Positions 43,000 through 64,000 of a DNA stretch of 64,000 nt are shown here, piece by piece. The notes beneath the pieces were generated by a model. It was given only the letters and a program-made list of their open reading frames with translations, was not told the DNA's origin and made no database searches. Origin of the DNA: Acanthosepion esculentum (lineage: Eukaryota > Mollusca > Cephalopoda > Sepiida > Sepiidae); assembly GCA_964036315.1 (NCBI GenBank), contig OZ038492.1, forward strand, positions 34,073,118 through 34,137,117, written 5' to 3'. Within the stretch, counting starts at the first letter, position 1. Every line of letters starts with the position of its first letter. The position numbers and the translations under genes are program-made.

Positions 43000-44430
43000 A
43001 TGGTTATCATCAAAAATATTATTGTCAAAAAAATATTAGACAAAAATTTTAAAATCACTCTTCTGTATGCAATCCTACAACCAATTGTTCACTGTTGTCA
43101 TGAGGTTACACATAACATTTCTTTCTTGTTAATTATTTTTTTCATTTTTTTAAAATCACTTCACCCCCAAGCAAGGAGGGAATACCACGAGTATGCAGGG
43201 GGTTACAGAAAGTGGGGGTGAGAGGAAAGACTGGGTGTAGTGGGGGACCAAAGAAAAGATAAAAGTTGAACGGAGTTCAAGAAGATAGAAGATGGTGATT
43301 GATGTTGCATTTAAATTTTTGAAGATTTTAGTTATCAGGGAAGCAAGGAAACAGAAGAGAGTTCCACAGGTAGGAAGTGCGAGAAAAGAAACTGTTGGAA
43401 TAGAAGTGGTGGTTAACATTTAACTAATTCAACAGTAAAATGGTGGGACTTAGGTGCCAATCTAGTAGCATGCTTAAACTCACGTATTCTTAGGCACCAG
43501 GGGAAAAAAGCTCATCAGAACAGTTGAAAAGAAAGAGGAAAGCCACATCACAATGGCGAGAAAGTGACTGAAGTTGAGATGCCAAGTCAGGATTGATTAT
43601 ATTGCAGATTCTTCTTTGGATCTTGTCAAGAACCTCAAGATGAGTAGCAGGAGCACCTGATCAGATATAGCAACAGCATTCAATGCATGGACGAATGGTA
43701 GATTTGTAAATGTGCAAGATGGACTCTAACAAAAAAAAAAAAATCTTTCTGGCACAACACAGTGACCCAACTTTCCTTGCAGTAGATGCAGTTATTGATT
43801 TGATGTAGTCATTCCACTCCAAGTCAGATGAAAAAGTGAGGCGAAGAAGATGCAGTGTGTTGCTCTCCATGAATCTAACATTAGCCATGGTGATGGTGGG
43901 CAGGAAAGTTTCTCTGTGGAGGTTAAATGAAAGCAGTTTCATTTTGGAGGCATTAAAATTTACAAGCCTCAGTTAACCACTGATTAGAGGTCTTTTTCAA
44001 GAGTAGTGGCCCAGTTAACTTCGTCAGCTCTGATGGACATGCTATTGAGACAGGAGTAAATGGTAGTGTCATCAGCATAAATGCCTACTTGGGAGCTGAT
44101 GACATCAGGGAGATCATTGATGAAGATTAGAAACAGCATAGAACACAGGATAGAGCCTTGGTAGACACCCATGTTCATGTGAATGAATCTGGAAGCAAGC
44201 TGATCAAAACGACCTTCATTTTACGATTTGATAGGGACAATTGGATTAAATGAAACACGTCCAGTAATACCATAGCCCTGGAGCTATAAAAACAATATAC
44301 TAAATAGAAAATCAGGCTCCCCACCCAGGTCAGGGTGGTCAGGGTTAAGCACACTGACCTAGCACATTGGCATAAAATGAAGTGATTTCTTTTCTTGTAA
44401 CTTCTCATCTCCCCAAGTGACATGTCCCAT
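43000..44430 (-). mobile_element. LINE family C copy with RT catalytic box
   Basis: Minus-strand order: SNRKMKVVL (44230), MGVYQGSILCSMLFLIFIND (44172-44113), GIYADDTTIYSCLN (44070; catalytic YADD intact), TMANVRFMESNTLHLLRLTF, LESILHIYKSTIRPCIECCC, a TRLAPKSHHFTVE block and a 3' end to about 43160. Several frameshifts, including a poly-A run at 43731-43742. It lies about 3.2 kb downstream of ECHS1. Confidence 0.85.
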
Positions 44431-44523
44431 AGACAAATAAATTCCTTTTATTTATTATCTGTGAATTACCATACATTCTTGAATTGGTGAATCATTGCCT
44501 TTTCCACAGTTGGGAATTCAAAG

Positions 44524-44690
44524 CTTTTTTCTTCTTTAGATTGGTTGTTGCTTAAATCTAGAGAGCTCAGTCTATTCTAATATTTAACTCATAGTGGAGG
44601 GGAACAAGGGTTGGAGTTTTACCTTTCCAGAGGACATTAGTAAATGCAACAGACTAGCTCTGGATTTGAATTTTTGAAGTTGTTTTTAAA
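44524..44690 (-). repeat. tRNA-derived SINE copy 3 (lacks the tRNA head)
   Basis: The plus strand has TTTAGATTGGTTG...TCTAGAGAGCTCAGTCTA and AATGCAACAGACTAG, shared with copy 1. It ends before the A-box part. Confidence 0.55.
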
Positions 44691-45684
44691 TTCTCAAAAT
44701 AGTCCTTTTGATTGAATCTCGAAAATCTATAGGCAGTGAGATTATAAAATTGATTATCTATAATTTTGATATACAAAAGGTGAAGAATAACCTTGAAAAG
44801 CATCATGCTTCTTAACTGATTACCTCAAGCATGTCTTTTTGTGTCGCCATTGTTTCACTACTATATGCTTATCATAACAAAGAAGGTTTAAAGAAATAAA
44901 CAATTGTATTAACGTAAAATACAACAAATAATAAACCAGTGTAAATGTCTCTTGTTGAAAAAAAAGAGATAAGTGGATTTGTAAAAGGTGTCGGCTGAGG
45001 AATACGGAAGGAGATGGAGGATGAGTTGTGACTTATTAGGGTGATGGACTTTGGTGAGCTGTCTCTTGGAAATGGGAGGTCGCTTTCTGACAAAGTTTGT
45101 GAACACCAGCCAAGATGCTGTCTAACTCTGAAAATGTCCCTTTGATGGGCTTTTGTCCTTTCTTAGGTTCAAATTGGCTCTGGATTTTGGAAGCCGATTT
45201 TTTTTTTTTTTTTTTTAATAATAATGGGTATAAAGTAATTAATAATAACAAAACAAAAGTCATTGAAACAAAGCAAGTTCAGTCGACCAATGATGACAAT
45301 TCCAGAACAACGTAACTATAAACAATTTTTTCTATCGTCTGCCAACCGCTATGATGGAGAAAGCATTACCTCGAACCGTCACCAGTGAGACACGCTGCAA
45401 GAGCCGCGCCATTTCGCGAGGCTCGTTCCTTAATCTCTGGATTTTATTTTGGAGAGGGTGCTATTGGGTACAATTTCTGGATTGTATTGCTCGTCTTTGA
45501 GTGTGTGAATAAAAACAGAAGCTATATGTGGAACCTTGTATAGTTGACGAAATCTTAGTTCAGTTTTGGGTGTTCAAAGATGCTCACATCCAGGCAGGGG
45601 TGGAAATTAGTGTAGCATGAATCAGAAGATGATCCGGTTTTAGGAAAAATGTAATACCATCTTATGCATGCTTACATAATTGTA

Positions 45685-46140
45685 CAGTCGAGTGCTTGTA
45701 TAGAAATGGCTTGCTAAATGGACAAATTGAATAATATGTTGGGTTTTTTTCTGAAAAATAAATTTGTCTAACAAGCTGAAATTTGTACAAACCGTGAGTG
45801 GGTTATGCTTGTATACAAGTGGGTGGAAATGTCGTCAATGCCAACTCAGTCTCCATATAGCACTCATTCTGTGAATTTACCAGACAAAATTTTTAGGTTT
45901 TATATTGAAAATACTTTTCAAATTTTATTTTTAACTAAAGATATATAAAAATGGAATGACAGAAGTGAGAAAATCATTTACCATTGGAATTAAGAAGGAA
46001 ATAGTTTTGGGGCAAGAAAATGATACAAGTGTTAACAAACTTTGTACAGATTACAGAACGATAAAATCATCAATCTACATGATACAAAAAAACAAAGGAA
46101 TTCAAATGTGTTCAGGCAGCTAATGTAACAGCCACACATA
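45685..46140 (+). pseudogene. pogo/Tigger transposon remnant
   Basis: A 55-codon frame at 45956-46123 reads RKSFTIGIKKEIVLGQEND then TSVNKLCTDYRTIKSSIYMI. This is the HTH_psq N-terminus of pogo/Tigger transposases (usual form: EKLEII...G.SV..LA..YGV.KSTI.DI.K). A TA followed by CAGTCGAGTGCTTGTATAG at 45683-45703 looks like the left terminal repeat. The DDE domain is absent. Confidence 0.6.
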
Positions 46141-46883
46141 GTAAATTGTGTAGAAAGTTTATTGAAAAGATGGAAACTTTCCTTTTTTTTTTGGTGCGGA
46201 TTAACCCTGTGTTAGTCATATGGTGTGTTGTTACCACTAAATTTTTAATGTACTTGGAATTCCTAGTTGGCAACTTGTTTCTTTTGCTCCCTCACACTAC
46301 TCTCCTGGTCCAGTTGTAGCTCAGTTGTCATTGGAGGCAGATGCCTCTTTGTTTTCTTTGGAGTGCTTGCTCACCCCCATCTAAGGTAAGTTTTCATGTG
46401 ATGCGTTTCATCCCTTAGGACTAGGTTTGTTAACACGCCAAACAAAAACTTTTTTTCATTTTGTCATACATCTTTCCTCCAAAACTGTTCATGATATATA
46501 AAAATTTATGCATGCATGCACACACACCTGTAATTATGAGTTTAGCTAATGTAATATCTTTCTATTCATAGAAATATATTGTGGTTATTTTTTATGAATA
46601 AAACTATTCTCTATTATTATTGTATTGGTGGGTTTCACCTACAATTTACAACATATTTATTATAATTTTCATTTCAACGAATTATATTTTCAGTTGCAGT
46701 TTTCATTTAATGTATATTATAATGGAGATTGCTGGTTATTTTGTTTTTGAAGAAAAGCAAAAAATTGCTGGTAATAGATACAAGTAAATTGATAATTTAT
46801 GTAAAAGGTTAAGCAGTTGTTTGATGACCTTTGACCTAATGCTCCCAGTAGAAGTGATACTACATTGTCACATTTTCTTGCTT

Positions 46884-46884
46884 T

Positions 46885-46936
<52 letters not shown>

Positions 46937-46960
46937 TACATACATACACATGAGAGAGAG
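46884..46960. repeat. (TA)n(CA)n(CATA)n microsatellite
   Basis: A TA run of about 40 bp is followed by CA and CATA units, then a short GA run. Confidence 0.97.
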
Positions 46961-47198
46961 AGTTTTCATATTTTTCTTTTTTAAATATGTATTTTTTTTC
47001 AAATTTAGGTGGAGTGTTCTATTTATACATATTTCAATTACTCACATAATGGACAGTATTGTTTACTCTAAAAGGGATTATATTTGTATACAGAGACCTC
47101 ACTCTAAATATAATTGCTTTTTGTATATGCAATTTCAAAATTACTTACATATTGCTATCATTTTTATGGTAATAATAATCTTAACTGTTTCCTTATAA

Positions 47199-47475
47199 GG
47201 AAACATTTGGAATTCATTGACTGAGCAGCCAGTGCTGGTGTCAATTGAAATTTACAAATTTTTTCTCTTAAAACAATTTTTCAAGGTCCAATAGCCGTTA
47301 TTGCTCTTTCTAGTACTGATGGAGATTTTCTTTCTAACCTTTTATTTGAAGTAGTATAATGTCAAAATCTTGATTATGTCATTATCTTTCTTCAAGAAAT
47401 ATGTACTAACCATTTTAGTTGTTGCAGCTGCTGATAGTCCTCAAATGATGTGGTTGATCTGGAACAGTTATGGTA
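47199..47475 (-). mobile_element. LINE 3'-end copy related to 27827-28150
   Basis: Collinear with 27873-28143 on the same strand (ACATTTGGAATTCATTGACTGAGCAGCCAG; CTTTCTAGTACTGATGGAGA; CCATTTTAGTTGTTGC). It represents the C-terminal end of the LINE ORF2, truncated at 5'. Confidence 0.75.
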
Positions 47476-47526
47476 CTAGTAATAATATAAAGGGTAAAAT
47501 AAAAACAGTTGCTAGAAAAATCACAA

Positions 47527-47558
47527 TTTATTGCCAATAAAGACATCATTCATTTATT
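47527..47558 (-). terminator. ECHS1: ECHS1 polyadenylation signals
   Basis: Two minus-strand AATAAA hexamers, at 47558-47553 and 47532-47527, lie about 100 and 125 nt after the ECHS1 stop. They imply a short 3' UTR. Confidence 0.65.
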
Positions 47559-47656
47559 TATAATTCCTTTCCATTGGATACTGGAAGCTATTCTTGTATA
47601 ATGGCTTGCAACAAAACCCACTCAGTAGGGACTATTTAAAAAGAAAATGGCTTCAG

Positions 47657-63096
<15,440 letters not shown>

Positions 63097-63102
63097 CTGG
63101 AT

Positions 63103-63124
63103 AAAAAAAAAAAAAAAAAAAAAA
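63103..63124. repeat. Poly-A run beside ECHS1 exon 2
   Basis: 22 A on plus, giving a U22 tract 6 nt upstream of the acceptor on the transcript. It serves as a very strong polypyrimidine tract. Confidence 0.95.
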
Positions 63125-63437
63125 TTAATATAATGAATGTAGCACACAATATTTTATTTTTCTTTGTAAACTTTTGAAACAAGTATTTCCAAAATTATTC
63201 AGTTTAGTGATCTGTTTGGCCATTGTCTCATTAAATTGTTCATGTAAAATTATAATTCTTTGATAAATTGAAAGAAATAATTTAAAAAATATTTTGGAGA
63301 ATTTTGAAGAGTAAATAAATCAGCATATTCAGTTAGTTGAGAATGGAGAGAAAGAAAAAAGAAAAAAAGAGTAATTTTGTTTAGCGGAATCAAACTATGG
63401 ATTATTTAATGATGAAATCTAAATATTTTTAACATCA

Positions 63438-63757
63438 TTTTATGGCTTCAACTACACAAAAATTGTATTGTTGGTCATTCTGCTTTAAAAATGTATTGTT
63501 GGTAATTTTACTATAAATATGTATTGTTGGTATTTTACTATAAATATGTATTGTTGGTAATTTACTATAAAATTGCATTTTTATATGTTCATAGTGTTTT
63601 GTTTTAGTTTGGGGGGGAGGTTCACATTTTTTCATAGCTGGTTCCCTAACAGGTGCTACAACCCCAGGTCAGGGTGGACCTAGGAACAACAGCAATTAAG
63701 AGGTGGTTCCATGCTCCTCAATACCTCCAATTTCCTGATCAGAGGCCTTGCTGTCAT
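63438..63757 (+). repeat. Composite dispersed repeat R1, copy 2
   Basis: About four units of TGTATTGTTGGTAATTTTAC-type sequence are followed by the body shared with 29432-29765: CCCTAACAGGTGCTACAACC, AGCAATTAAGAGGTGGTTCC, CTGATCAGAGGCCTTGCTG. Same orientation as copy 1. Confidence 0.85.
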
Positions 63758-63860
63758 AGCCAGAGTAAAAAAATGGGTAACTGGAGATTAGTGACAAACA
63801 TTAACAAAAGAAAAGATAAATAACCCTGCGTAGTTTATTATATATGGACTTGAGCACTTT

Positions 63861-63960
63861 GATGTGGTGTAATGGTTAGCAAGCTTGTCTCACTGGATTA
63901 CTTATGACTGAGTATTGAGTTTGATCATTACTGGGTGCTCCAAACTTTCAGCCTTGTGCT
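63861..63960 (+). repeat. tRNA-related SINE head
   Basis: GTGGTGTAATGGTTAGCAAG resembles a tRNA A-box region. A degenerate B box, GAGTTTGATCATTACT, follows about 45 nt later. A mature tRNA fold is not supported, so it is a SINE rather than a tRNA gene. Confidence 0.5.
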
Positions 63961-64000
63961 ACATCTAAACTACACTTAGTAAATTGCTATTATATATGGA

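Larger units (their letters stand above)
37990..47500. other. Intergenic region between SUPT20H and ECHS1
   Basis: No host gene recognised. It holds LINE, MITE, SINE and pogo remnants annotated separately. Stretches 38000-39500 and 39560-40140 have fragmentary open frames (38753-39100 plus; 39640-39787 minus, KRKILASLEVGHEIKHVVRK) without a recognised family. Confidence 0.55.

Noticed and set aside
46308..46390. tRNA-like A box (GTTGTAGCTCAGTTGTCATT)
   Set aside because: No B box or cloverleaf partner follows at the right spacing; chance or very old SINE debris.
63861..63937. Functional tRNA gene
   Set aside because: The B box is degenerate and the arms do not pair; fits a tRNA-derived SINE.

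Overview
This is a eukaryotic, animal nuclear window. It is AT-rich, with very small exons, kilobase-scale introns, GT..AG splice sites and a dense load of eroded transposable elements. It carries two ordinary conserved genes, both on the minus strand. The mix of LINE, Penelope, mariner and tRNA-SINE debris, with AC/TA microsatellites and low CpG, looks like a lophotrochozoan, probably a mollusc and possibly a cephalopod. That species placement is inference; the two gene calls are read directly from the translated exons.

Gene 1 (coding exons 3345-33440, minus) is SUPT20H (SPT20/FAM48A), the SAGA-complex subunit. I could join 22 coding exons with matching phases into one 877-codon reading frame. 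It runs from a start codon at 33438-33440 to a TAA at 3345-3347. The N-terminal half is the conserved Spt20 domain. The C-terminal half is low-complexity (Q/S/T/P-rich, with an N-I-A-N-L repeat) and ends in a conserved basic tail. A probable non-coding first exon and promoter lie near 37.7-38.0 kb. The most interesting gene-level detail is the exon at 16046-16145. Its weak donor overlaps an in-frame TGA and is followed almost at once by a run of 26 U, so splicing or failing to splice there would switch between the full protein and a 501-residue form.

Gene 2 (47657-63096, minus, continuing beyond the right edge) is ECHS1, mitochondrial short-chain enoyl-CoA hydratase. Seven exons give essentially the whole mature enzyme, with both catalytic glutamates present. 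The transit-peptide exon lies outside the window.

The introns and the 10 kb between the genes (38-47.5 kb) hold many mobile-element remnants. They include several LINE families (24.5-25.6, 27.8-30.5, 31.1-32.7 nested, 40.5-41.0, 43.0-44.4 and 48.2-48.9 kb, plus 3' tails at 16.9, 21.1 and 47.2 kb) and a Penelope-type GIY-YIG fragment (14.8 kb). DNA-transposon remains include Tc1-like pieces (20.7 and 50.3 kb), an internally deleted mariner with both ends (57.5-58.3 kb), a pogo/Tigger remnant (45.7-46.1 kb), a hAT-type MITE with a target duplication (53.3 kb) and a long-TIR MITE (61.6-62.3 kb) with a relative at 41.4 kb. There is also an LTR with a primer-binding-site-like end (59.3-60.0 kb), three tRNA-derived SINE copies, a 27-bp perfect hairpin (9.5 kb), a 151-bp palindrome (1.0 kb) and an orphan zinc-finger-like exon on the plus strand (53.1 kb). 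I did not find a wholly new multi-gene system. The strongest leads are the splice-switch architecture, the orphan exon, and the uncharacterised dispersed repeats.
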